Below are positions 57,227 through 64,000 of a stretch of DNA of 64,000 nt, piece by piece. The position numbers and the translations under genes are program-made. Source of the stretch: Frondihabitans sp. Leaf304 (GTDB taxonomy: Bacteria; Actinomycetota; Actinomycetes; Actinomycetales; Microbacteriaceae); contig NZ_LMNV01000003.1 in NCBI RefSeq assembly GCF_001423105.1, positions 65,822 through 129,821 on the forward strand, in the 5' to 3' direction. Numbering within the stretch: the stretch's first letter is position 1; every line of letters begins with the position of its first letter. The notes below the pieces were generated by a model. That model was not told the origin of the DNA, ran no database searches, and saw only the letters and a list, made by a program, of their open reading frames with translations.

Positions 57227-58696
57227 TTACAGGACGCCGGTGACGAAACCGACGACGACGCCACCTACGATAACAACACCTACGGCTGCAACACAGATTG
57301 TGGCGACGATTGGCAGGCGACTGGTCTTCGGCTTGCCCCCGGCGAGCACGACCTGCCTGGTGGACGTGTTGGCACTCACGGCACGACTGGCACGGACGGG
57401 AGTGGCATCGTTGCCCTCGGGCTCGCGATCGCCCTCTTCGAGCATGCGATCGATGTCGGCGCCGTCGATGCGCTGGATGTGGTGCGACCCGGTCGTCGCG
57501 AGACTGCGCGGGAGGTCGATAGATCCGGTGATGATCACTTCGCCGGTTGCGTTCAGGGCGCCGGTGACATCGGGGAGGCGGTCGTCGCCGAGGATGAGCG
57601 CGTTGTGCTGCCCGGTCGACGAACTGAAGCTGCCGCCGACGGGCCCATGGGCGTCGTCGTCGCGCTCGGCCTGCGTCGACCAGTGACCGGTCGGCGGCGT
57701 GTAGGGGGTCGGCGACTCGGGCACCGAGGCCGGGACGCGAGGTGTGTTCGACCCTTTGCTTCCGGCTGAGCCGGGTGTCTCAGCCGCGGGCGGCTGAACG
57801 GGAGGGATCTCGATCGGCGGAGTGACTCTCGGAACCGCCTGGGCCGCCGACGCGGGAGAAGACGACGCGGCGGACGGAGCCGACGGGACCGAAACGGACG
57901 GCGACGACGAAGGGGAGGGCGCAGGATCCGGGACGGCACGCGTCGCAGCCTTACCGGGGCCATTCTCGGAGCCCGAAAGCGTCAGGGGGAACACCGTGGG
58001 CACCGACGACGGAGCGGGTGCGGAGCCGGAGGGCGAGGCCGTGTTGTGGGTCGAACCGGTGCCACGTCGACGCGGGGCCTCGTCGGCCGCATCCGCGACC
58101 GACGGCGTCTCGACGAGAGGCTCTTCCACCGCCGGCGAGCGGTGCACGGACCGCGGCGCCGGTGTTCCGGCTGACTCGACCTCGTCGTCGGCGTCGTCGA
58201 CGTCGTCGGCCGGGATCGGGGCCGCGGGCATGGGCTGCGCCTCACGCGGCGGGATGATGGGCCTGGGCGTGCCATTCTCGATGTCGGCCACGTGGCTCAG
58301 GGCGTCGGAGAGCCCTCGCTCACTGGCCCCCTCGGCCGTCGTCGGTCGGGGTGCGCGAAGGGGTACGGGCGCTGCATCGGCCGGCTGAAGTGCGTCGCGC
58401 TGAGCGCGGAGCTCTCGACGGGTCGGCCCCTGGCCGGGGGCTGCGATCGAGCCGGGTGCCGGAGCGGCAGCTGCTGGGCCATCGGTGCCCGATGCCGGAG
58501 TCGACGACGGTGCACCCGACGAACCGGGAGCTCGAGACGAGACGGGTGCTGTGGATGACACGGGCATGGCTGACGGAACGGGGGAACCGGAGACGATCGA
58601 GATGCTCCCCGTGATCGCCTCGCCCGCCTCTTTCGCCCTTTCGAGGTCGCGCACCTGCCGCCTGGTGAGTGGCGGCTGGCCGTCTGTCGAACTCAT
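57227..58696 (-). CDS. Ser/Pro/Ala-rich protein with a C-terminal membrane helix
   Basis: A 489-residue protein of unknown function. Two short basic motifs, [12 protein letters not shown] (about 11-22) and [12 protein letters not shown] (about 91-102), lie in a long low-complexity region rich in Ser, Pro and Ala. A later segment has [20 protein letters not shown] and [20 protein letters not shown]. One helix at about 464-485 ([20 protein letters not shown]) ends the protein, so it is tail-anchored with most of the chain in the cytoplasm. Its ATG overlaps the stop of nadD (ATGA), so it is co-translated; the location between nadD and rsfS is the main clue. Confidence 0.75.
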   Translation of the reverse strand: MSSTDGQPPLTRRQVRDLERAKEAGEAITGSISIVSGSPVPSAMPVSSTAPVSSRAPGSSGAPSSTPASGTDGPAAAAPAPGSIAAPGQGPTRRELRAQRDALQPADAAPVPLRAPRPTTAEGASERGLSDALSHVADIENGTPRPIIPPREAQPMPAAPIPADDVDDADDEVESAGTPAPRSVHRSPAVEEPLVETPSVADAADEAPRRRGTGSTHNTASPSGSAPAPSSVPTVFPLTLSGSENGPGKAATRAVPDPAPSPSSSPSVSVPSAPSAASSSPASAAQAVPRVTPPIEIPPVQPPAAETPGSAGSKGSNTPRVPASVPESPTPYTPPTGHWSTQAERDDDAHGPVGGSFSSSTGQHNALILGDDRLPDVTGALNATGEVIITGSIDLPRSLATTGSHHIQRIDGADIDRMLEEGDREPEGNDATPVRASRAVSANTSTRQVVLAGGKPKTSRLPIVATICVAAVGVVIVGGVVVGFVTGVL

Positions 58697-59451
58697 TCAG
58701 TCTCCGTCACGGTCGCTTCGACCGATTCTGTGCTCATACTCGGTGCGGTGATGCTCTGCGGTTCGACAGAGGCGTCTTCGTACAGGTGGTGCTTCGAGAT
58801 GTACTGGACGACGCCGTCGGGTACCAGGTACCAGACGGGAGAGCCCCGACCGACTCGGCTGCGGCAGTCGGTCGATGAGATCGCCAGTGCGGGAACCTCC
58901 AGCAAGCTTACTTCGCTCTCTGGGAGGCCGCTGACGCTGAGGTCGTGTCCTGGCCGAGACACGGCGACGAAGTGCGCGAGCTCCCAGAGCTCCTGCACGT
59001 CTTTCCAGTCGAGGATCTGCGCCACGGCGTCGGCACCCGTGATGAAGAAGAGCTGGGCATCGGGGTGCTCGGCGCGGATGTCGCGAAGAGTGTCGATCGT
59101 GAAGGTCGCGCCCTGACGATCGATGTCGACGCGGCTGACCGTGAACATCGGGTTCGACGCGGTCGCGATCACCGTCATCAAGTAGCGGTGCTCGGCCTCC
59201 GTCACCACTCGGTGCCCCGGACCGCTCTTCATCCAGGGCTGACCGGTGGGAACGAAGACGACCTCGTCGAGATCGAATTCGGTGGCGACCTCACTGGCTG
59301 CCACGAGGTGCCCGTTGTGGATGGGATCGAAGGTGCCACCCATGACGCCGATGCGGCGCAGAGGCGCGGACACCGGATCAGCCGAGCGGACTGCCGACGA
59401 CTCTTCGGTCGACACGGAGTCTTCGGTCGTCACAGAGGCTTCGGTCGTCAC
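58693..59451 (-). CDS. nadD: Nicotinate-nucleotide adenylyltransferase NadD
   Basis: A 252-residue enzyme of NAD synthesis (nicotinate mononucleotide + ATP to deamido-NAD). [20 protein letters not shown] carries the GTFDPxHxGH nucleotidyl-transferase motif, [20 protein letters not shown] and [20 protein letters not shown] (ISxTxxR) complete the site. The N-terminus holds a six-residue repeat ([18 protein letters not shown]) before the catalytic domain, unusual for NadD; the GTG at 59451 therefore may not be the true start. The stop overlaps the next gene. Essential core gene. Confidence 0.93.
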   Translation of the reverse strand: MTTEASVTTEDSVSTEESSAVRSADPVSAPLRRIGVMGGTFDPIHNGHLVAASEVATEFDLDEVVFVPTGQPWMKSGPGHRVVTEAEHRYLMTVIATASNPMFTVSRVDIDRQGATFTIDTLRDIRAEHPDAQLFFITGADAVAQILDWKDVQELWELAHFVAVSRPGHDLSVSGLPESEVSLLEVPALAISSTDCRSRVGRGSPVWYLVPDGVVQYISKHHLYEDASVEPQSITAPSMSTESVEATVTETE

Positions 59452-59474
59452 GAGGAGGGCCTGCGGGCCGCTGC

Positions 59475-59714
59475 TCAGTTGGCCTTGGGGTGACCGAACT
59501 CGTCGATCGGAAGGCTGTCGGTGTCGACGGTGTGGTGCACGGGCTGCTGGTCGTCATGACCGGGGCCGGTGTAGCCGCGGTTGGCGACGTTCTTGTAGCT
59601 GAAGACGACAAAGCCGAGGATCGTGAACACGGCGGCCGCGATCAGTGCGATGACGGGCGCGGGCGCGAAGACCGGTGCGAGTTGCTCTTCTGCGGCCAGG
59701 ATGCTGGTGATCAT
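59475..59714 (-). CDS. Small single-helix membrane protein
   Basis: A 79-residue protein with one helix near residues 19-40 ([20 protein letters not shown]) and a hydrophilic histidine/aspartate-rich tail ([15 protein letters not shown]). It lies between proA and nadD, in line with them. No family recognised. ATG 59714 with GGAGACC upstream. Confidence 0.75.
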   Translation of the reverse strand: MITSILAAEEQLAPVFAPAPVIALIAAAVFTILGFVVFSYKNVANRGYTGPGHDDQQPVHHTVDTDSLPIDEFGHPKAN

Positions 59715-59770
59715 GTGCGAGGTCTCCGTTCAGGCAGTACTACCAATTGAGTCTAGCCGCCACCGAGGCG

Positions 59771-61075
59771 CTAGCCGCGCACCTGCCCCGACCCGCGAAC
59801 GATCCATTTGCTGCTGGTGAGCTCCGGGAGCCCCATCGGCCCGCGAGCGTGCAGCTTCTGCGTCGAGATGCCCACCTCTGCGCCGAAGCCGAACTCGCCC
59901 CCGTCGGTGAATCGCGGGGAGGTGTTGACCATGACGACCGCGCTGTCGACCTCGGCCAGAAAGCGCTCCGTGTTGCGGAGGTCGTTAGTGATGATCGACT
60001 CGGTGTGATGGGTCGAGTAGCGGGCGATGTGGTCCATCGCCTCGTCGATCGAGTCGACCACCTTCACCGAGAGGTCGAGCGACATGTATTCGGTGGCCCA
60101 GTCGTCGGCGGTCGCGGGCACCGAGTCGGCGAAGAGCCCACGTGTTCGCTCGTCGGCGTGGATCGTGACGCCCGCCGCGCGAAGGTCGGCTAGCACGCTG
60201 GGCAGGAGGCGTTCGGCGGCCGCCTCGTGCACGAGCAGCGTCTCGAGAGCGTTGCAGACGCTCGGCCGCTGCACTTTGGCGTTGTGCACGATGTCACGGG
60301 CCCAGTCGCCGTCGGCCGACTCATCGAGGAACACGTGGACCACGCCCGCCCCGGTCTCGATGACGGGGACCTTCGACTCCTGCACGACCGTGTCGATTAG
60401 CTGCGCACTCCCCCGCGGAACGAGCACGTCGACGTAGCCGCGAGCTCGCATCAGATCGGTGGCGCCGGAGCGGCCGAACTCGTCGATGGTCTGGACGGCA
60501 TCGCGGGGCAGACCCGCCGACTCGAGAGCCTCTTGGATGACCTCGACGAGCACGCGGTTGGTGCTCTCTGCAGCACTCCCCCCACGCAGGACCGCCGCGT
60601 TGCCGCTCTTCAGGGCAAGCGCCGCGATGTCGATGGTCACGTTCGGCCGAGCCTCGTAGATCGCTCCGACGACTCCGAAGGGCACTCGCACCTGCGTCAG
60701 CTGCAAGCCGTTCGGCAGGATCTTGCCGCGGAGCGCCTCCCCCACCGGGTCGACGAGCGTCGCGATGAGCTCGGTAGCCTCCGCAAGGGATTCGAGGCGG
60801 GCCTCGTCGAGCCGGAGCCGGTCTTGCAGCCCCTGCGTCATTCCCGAGTCGCTTCCGCGAGCCAGGTCGAGTTCGTTGGCGGCGATGATTCGCGAGCTCT
60901 GCGACCGCACCGCTCGGGCGATGGCGGTGAGCCCCGCGTTCTTGACGTCGGCCGTCGCCGTGGCGAGCGCCCGGGATGCCGAACGGGCGAGTTCGAGCTT
61001 CGCCACGAGGGCGGGGTCGAGCCCGTCGAGCGGGAGTGTCTCGGGGGCGGTCGTGGCGACTTCGGAGATCGACAT
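59771..61075 (-). CDS. proA: Gamma-glutamyl phosphate reductase ProA
   Basis: A 434-residue enzyme of proline synthesis that reduces gamma-glutamyl phosphate to glutamate semialdehyde with NADPH. The aldehyde dehydrogenase-like fold shows VPFGVVGAIYEARPNVTIDI and LKSGNAAVLRGGSAAESTN; the catalytic cysteine is in QRPSVCNALETLLVH. The start is ATG 61075, six bases after TACACT; the frame extends eight codons further (to 61099) without support. proB lies 90 bases upstream. Confidence 0.96.
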   Translation of the reverse strand: MSISEVATTAPETLPLDGLDPALVAKLELARSASRALATATADVKNAGLTAIARAVRSQSSRIIAANELDLARGSDSGMTQGLQDRLRLDEARLESLAEATELIATLVDPVGEALRGKILPNGLQLTQVRVPFGVVGAIYEARPNVTIDIAALALKSGNAAVLRGGSAAESTNRVLVEVIQEALESAGLPRDAVQTIDEFGRSGATDLMRARGYVDVLVPRGSAQLIDTVVQESKVPVIETGAGVVHVFLDESADGDWARDIVHNAKVQRPSVCNALETLLVHEAAAERLLPSVLADLRAAGVTIHADERTRGLFADSVPATADDWATEYMSLDLSVKVVDSIDEAMDHIARYSTHHTESIITNDLRNTERFLAEVDSAVVMVNTSPRFTDGGEFGFGAEVGISTQKLHARGPMGLPELTSSKWIVRGSGQVRG

Positions 61076-61081
61076 GCGCCG

Positions 61082-61087
61082 AGTGTA
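61082..61087 (-). promoter_or_regulatory. TACACT -10 box of proA
   Basis: On the minus strand TACACT, six bases, ATG at 61075, in the 90-base proB-proA gap; proA may thus have its own leaderless transcript besides read-through from obgE-proB. Confidence 0.6.
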
Positions 61088-61165
61088 GTGCCGGCTCATC
61101 GGATCCTCAGCCCCGATCAGGATCGACGAGACGCGTCGGCAACGGCAGGATCCGCGGAGCCGCGC

Positions 61166-62053
61166 TCAGCCTGCCGTCTCGGCCGGTGCACCCTCGCTCG
61201 CCCCGAACCACGTGCCGACATCGGCGCCCGAGAGCGCTTCGGCGACGAGCGTGGTCGATGTCACGAGAACCGGTGTGCCGGCCTCCGTCGCGAAGCGTGC
61301 GGCGGCGACCTTGGTGCCGGCCCCGCCGGTACCGACGCCGGCCGCTCCGGCCGAGCCGAAGGTGACGCCGGCGAGGTCGTCGCCGAAGACCACGTCGGTG
61401 ATCTTGACGGCGCCGGGCTCGTGCGGCGGACGCGTATAGAGCGCATCGACGTCGGAGAGCAGCACGAGGAGGTCGGCCTCGACCAGCTCGGAGACGAGGG
61501 CTGCGAGGCGGTCGTTGTCGCCGAAGCGGATCTCGTGCGTGGCGACGGTGTCGTTCTCGTTGACGATCGGCAGGATGCGCAGCTTCAGCAGACGCTCCAT
61601 CGCGCGCTGGGCGTTCGACCGGTGCGTGGGATTATCGATGTCGCCCGCGGTCAGCAGCACCTGTCCCGCCACGATGCCGTAGCGGCGGAGGCTCTCCTGA
61701 TACCGGTAGATGAGCACGTTCTGCCCGACCGCGGCGGCGGCCTGCTGGGTCGCGAGATCGGTGGGGCGGCCGTCGAGATTGAGGTACGGCATGCCGGTCG
61801 CGATGGCGCCCGACGAGACCAGGATGACCTCGGATCCTCGGCCGTAGGCGTCGGCGAGAGCGTCGACGAGCGGGCCGATCTGATCGGCGTTGGGTCCGCT
61901 GATCGACGACGACCCCACTTTCACGACGATGCGGCGAGCGGTCGGGACGTCGGCACGCGAGCGAAGCGGACCACGCGACACGGCGACTGGAGCTGCCGCG
62001 GAAGCGGGATCCTTCTGCTCTGCGGTGCCCACCCCGGTCTCGATCTCGGTCAC
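61166..62053 (-). CDS. proB: Glutamate 5-kinase ProB
   Basis: A 295-residue kinase for the first step of proline synthesis (glutamate + ATP to gamma-glutamyl phosphate). [14 protein letters not shown] starts the amino acid kinase fold; [37 protein letters not shown] and [19 protein letters not shown] are typical. The C-terminal PUA domain of the E. coli enzyme is absent, as in many shorter ProB. A 35-residue N-terminal extension precedes the fold. The GTG at 62053 overlaps the stop of obgE, so both are coupled. Confidence 0.95.
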   Translation of the reverse strand: MTEIETGVGTAEQKDPASAAAPVAVSRGPLRSRADVPTARRIVVKVGSSSISGPNADQIGPLVDALADAYGRGSEVILVSSGAIATGMPYLNLDGRPTDLATQQAAAAVGQNVLIYRYQESLRRYGIVAGQVLLTAGDIDNPTHRSNAQRAMERLLKLRILPIVNENDTVATHEIRFGDNDRLAALVSELVEADLLVLLSDVDALYTRPPHEPGAVKITDVVFGDDLAGVTFGSAGAAGVGTGGAGTKVAAARFATEAGTPVLVTSTTLVAEALSGADVGTWFGASEGAPAETAG

Positions 62054-63744
62054 GCCCTCTCGTCGGCCTCTCGTGCGGTGTCGCTGTCGGGCGCGGCGTC
62101 GTTCTCGGGCGCGGCGTCGTTCTCGCGCTCGGCGTCGTTCTCGCGCGCGCTGTCGCCCTCGTCGCCGAATTCGGCCTGATCGCGGGCGTCGGCGTCGCTG
62201 AGCTCAGCGGCGTCGCGAACGGCCGGGTCGACCTCGAATCCGTCGTCGTCCGTCCACAGACCGGCAGCTCGCTCGCGCATCAGCTCGGCGCGTGCCTCGG
62301 CCTTGGCGTCCATGCGGGCGAAGTACTCCTCGCGGCGCTCGTTACGGGTCTGGCGGGAGCTCTGGTGGAGGCGCGGGTCGGTTCCGCGAGCGGCGGTCAT
62401 GAGCTCGGCAGTCGAGGTGAGCGTGGGCTCCCAGTCGAAGACGATTCCGTCGACACCACCGATGACGACGGTGGATCCGGCGACGGCGCCCGCCTTGAAC
62501 AGCTGGTCTTCGATGCCGAGCTTGTTGAGACGGTCGGCGAGGTAGCCGACGGCCTCTTCGTTGTTGAACTGCGTCTGCATGACCCAGCGCTCCGGCTTGA
62601 TGCCGCGGATCCGGTACAGGTTGCCGTACGTGCCGCCCTCCACCGTGACGGTGAACTTCGACTCGTTGACGGCCCGCGGGCGGATGACGATACGCGGGCG
62701 CTCGAGCTCTTCGGCTGCACGCGCGGCACGGTCGGCCTCGACCACCTCGGCGAGGGCGAACGAGAGCTCGCGGAGGCCCTCGCGCGAGACGGCGGAGATC
62801 TCGAAGACCCGGTATCCCTGGCCTTCGAGGTCGGCGCGCACGAAGTCGGCGAGCTCGCGCGCCTCGGGCACGTCGATCTTGTTCAGCACGATCATCTGCG
62901 CGCGTTCGAGCAACGGCAGCTGACCGGCGGGCACGGGATACGCCGCCAGCTCGCCCTTGATGACCTCGAGGTCGGTCAGCGGGTCGCGGCCGGGCTCGAG
63001 CGTGGCGCAGTCGAGCACGTGGAGGAGGGCCGAGCAGCGCTCGACGTGGCGCAAGAACTCGAGCCCGAGGCCCTTGCCCTCGCTCGCGCCCTCGATGAGA
63101 CCGGGAACATCGGCGACGGTGAAGCGCGTCGCTCCGGACTCGACGACACCGAGGTTCGGGTGCAGGGTCGTGAACGGGTAGTCGGCGATCTTCGGCTTGG
63201 CGGCCGAGATGGCGGCGACGAGGCTCGACTTGCCGGCCGAGGGGTAGCCCACGAGCGCGACGTCGGCGACGACCTTGAGCTCGAGCATGACGTCACCCTG
63301 CCAACCGGGCGTGCCGAGCAGAGCGAAGCCGGGCGCCTTGCGCTTGGTCGACGAGAGAGCGGCATTGCCGAGGCCACCGATGCCCCCTTCGGCGACGACG
63401 TAGCGGAGGCCCGACACGTTCATGTCGATGAGCTCGTTGCCATCGACGTCGGTGACGACCGTGCCGACGGGCACGAGCAGCTCGAGCTCTTCGCCGTTGT
63501 TGCCGGAGCGATGGTCGCCCATGCCGGGCCCGCCGTTCGGGCTGGAGCGGTGCGGGTTGCGGTGGAAGCCAAGGAGCGTCGTGACGCCGGTATCGCTGAC
63601 GAGCACGATATCGCCGCCGTGACCGCCGTTGCCGCCGTCGGGGCCCGCGAGGGGCTTGAACTTCTCGCGGCGGACCGAGACGCAGCCATCCCCGCCGTTG
63701 CCCGCCTTGAGGTGGAGCGACACGTGGTCGACGAATGTTGCCAT
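62050..63744 (-). CDS. obgE: Obg family GTPase ObgE/CgtA
   Basis: A 564-residue GTPase of large-subunit assembly and stress control. The glycine-rich Obg domain (about 1-160) begins [20 protein letters not shown]. The G domain has the P-loop [40 protein letters not shown] (G3) and the NKID-type motif in IVLNKIDVP. An OCT domain (about 340-420) includes [22 protein letters not shown]-terminal acidic extension with AREND/ERENDA-type repeats adds about 100 residues to the usual length. rpmA lies upstream; the stop overlaps proB. Confidence 0.96.
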   Translation of the reverse strand: MATFVDHVSLHLKAGNGGDGCVSVRREKFKPLAGPDGGNGGHGGDIVLVSDTGVTTLLGFHRNPHRSSPNGGPGMGDHRSGNNGEELELLVPVGTVVTDVDGNELIDMNVSGLRYVVAEGGIGGLGNAALSSTKRKAPGFALLGTPGWQGDVMLELKVVADVALVGYPSAGKSSLVAAISAAKPKIADYPFTTLHPNLGVVESGATRFTVADVPGLIEGASEGKGLGLEFLRHVERCSALLHVLDCATLEPGRDPLTDLEVIKGELAAYPVPAGQLPLLERAQMIVLNKIDVPEARELADFVRADLEGQGYRVFEISAVSREGLRELSFALAEVVEADRAARAAEELERPRIVIRPRAVNESKFTVTVEGGTYGNLYRIRGIKPERWVMQTQFNNEEAVGYLADRLNKLGIEDQLFKAGAVAGSTVVIGGVDGIVFDWEPTLTSTAELMTAARGTDPRLHQSSRQTRNERREEYFARMDAKAEARAELMRERAAGLWTDDDGFEVDPAVRDAAELSDADARDQAEFGDEGDSARENDAERENDAAPENDAAPDSDTAREADERA

Positions 63745-63819
63745 GGGTTTGTCTCAGTCCGTTGGGGTTGGTGGTGCTGGAATTGCGGTGATGCGGGAAC
63801 GCAGTGGTGCTCTAAACAC

Positions 63820-63847
63820 GGATGGGCGAGCCGAAGCTCGCCCATCC
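63820..63847 (-). terminator. Hairpin between rpmA and obgE
   Basis: GGATGGGCGAG (63820-63830) and CTCGCCCATCC (63837-63847) form a perfect 11-base stem with a six-base loop, 15 bases after the rpmA stop. On the minus strand GTGTTTAGAG follows, without a long T-run, so it may be a partial terminator that lowers obgE expression relative to rpmA. Confidence 0.65.
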
Positions 63848-63861
63848 GGAGAAATCAGGTG

Positions 63862-64000
63862 CTACGCGTCGGCGCCGACGATGTTGATGACCTTGCGGCC
63901 GCCCTTGGCACCGAACTCGACGCTGCCCGCGGCGAGAGCGAACAGGGTGTCGTCGCCGCCACGGCCGACGTTGACGCCGGGGTGGAAGTGGGTGCCGCGC
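63862..64000 (-). CDS. rpmA: Ribosomal protein bL27 RpmA (C-terminal part)
   Basis: The last 45 residues of bL27, cut by the window end. The frame includes [20 protein letters not shown] and [19 protein letters not shown], the conserved bL27 C-terminus. rplU should lie beyond the window, as in the usual rplU-rpmA-obgE order. Confidence 0.95.
   Translation of the reverse strand, partial: RGTHFHPGVNVGRGGDDTLFALAAGSVEFGAKGGRKVINIVGADA

Overview
The window is about 64 kb of a high-GC actinobacterial chromosome, most likely Microbacteriaceae. That reading rests on the block rpmA-obgE-proB-proA-nadD-rsfS-tRNA-Ala at the right end, on very high GC at third codon positions, on frequent GTG starts, and on a lone maltokinase, a mycoredoxin and a Ku/LigD end-joining pair. 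I see no transposase, integrase, phage gene, rRNA or CRISPR array, so this looks like an ordinary chromosomal core and shell region.

Layout, left to right. 1-3.2 kb: an ABC exporter (permease cut by the window edge, plus ATPase) under a PadR-type regulator. 3.6-13 kb: a secreted transglycosylase-like protein, a lipid kinase, a PiT phosphate permease with a small partner, a type-B carboxylesterase, a Na+/H+ antiporter and membrane proteins. 13-25 kb: Nudix hydrolase, S9 oligopeptidase, DUF1697, CYTH-CHAD protein, maltokinase, pyruvate oxidase, mycoredoxin, a VOC protein and an AbiEi-like protein with a possible nuclease domain. 25-39 kb: SNF2 helicase, FAD-Rieske oxidoreductase, phosphotransferase, FUSC transporter, alpha/beta hydrolase, Rv3235-like protein, Dps, FAD reductase, SMP-30 lactonase, GH15 glucoamylase/trehalase and amidohydrolase. 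39-44 kb: non-homologous end joining (Ku, an SDR, three-domain LigD). 44-56 kb: three DHA2 drug exporters, TetR and HxlR regulators, a TIGR03364-type oxidase, PAP2, MaoC, a quinone reductase and an LCP cell-wall ligase. 56-64 kb: VanZ, tRNA-Ala(GGC), rsfS, nadD, proA, proB, obgE and the end of rpmA.

Three features go beyond gene content. (1) Many intergenic gaps, above all those between converging genes, hold long imperfect palindromes; several fall into sequence families with copies 20-50 kb apart. (2) At least seventeen start codons lie 6-7 nt after a TANNNT box, the layout of leaderless transcripts. (3) The heptamer AGGATCC/GGATCCT is strikingly common: nearly all GGATCC sites carry the extra A or T, in every codon frame and on both strands. 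A 45-residue ORF with a perfect Shine-Dalgarno sequence (45368-45505) and a cluster of CCTGANNTCAGG dyads (17531-17807) also deserve attention.

All calls come from reading the sequence. Family names rest on recognised motifs, not on searches.
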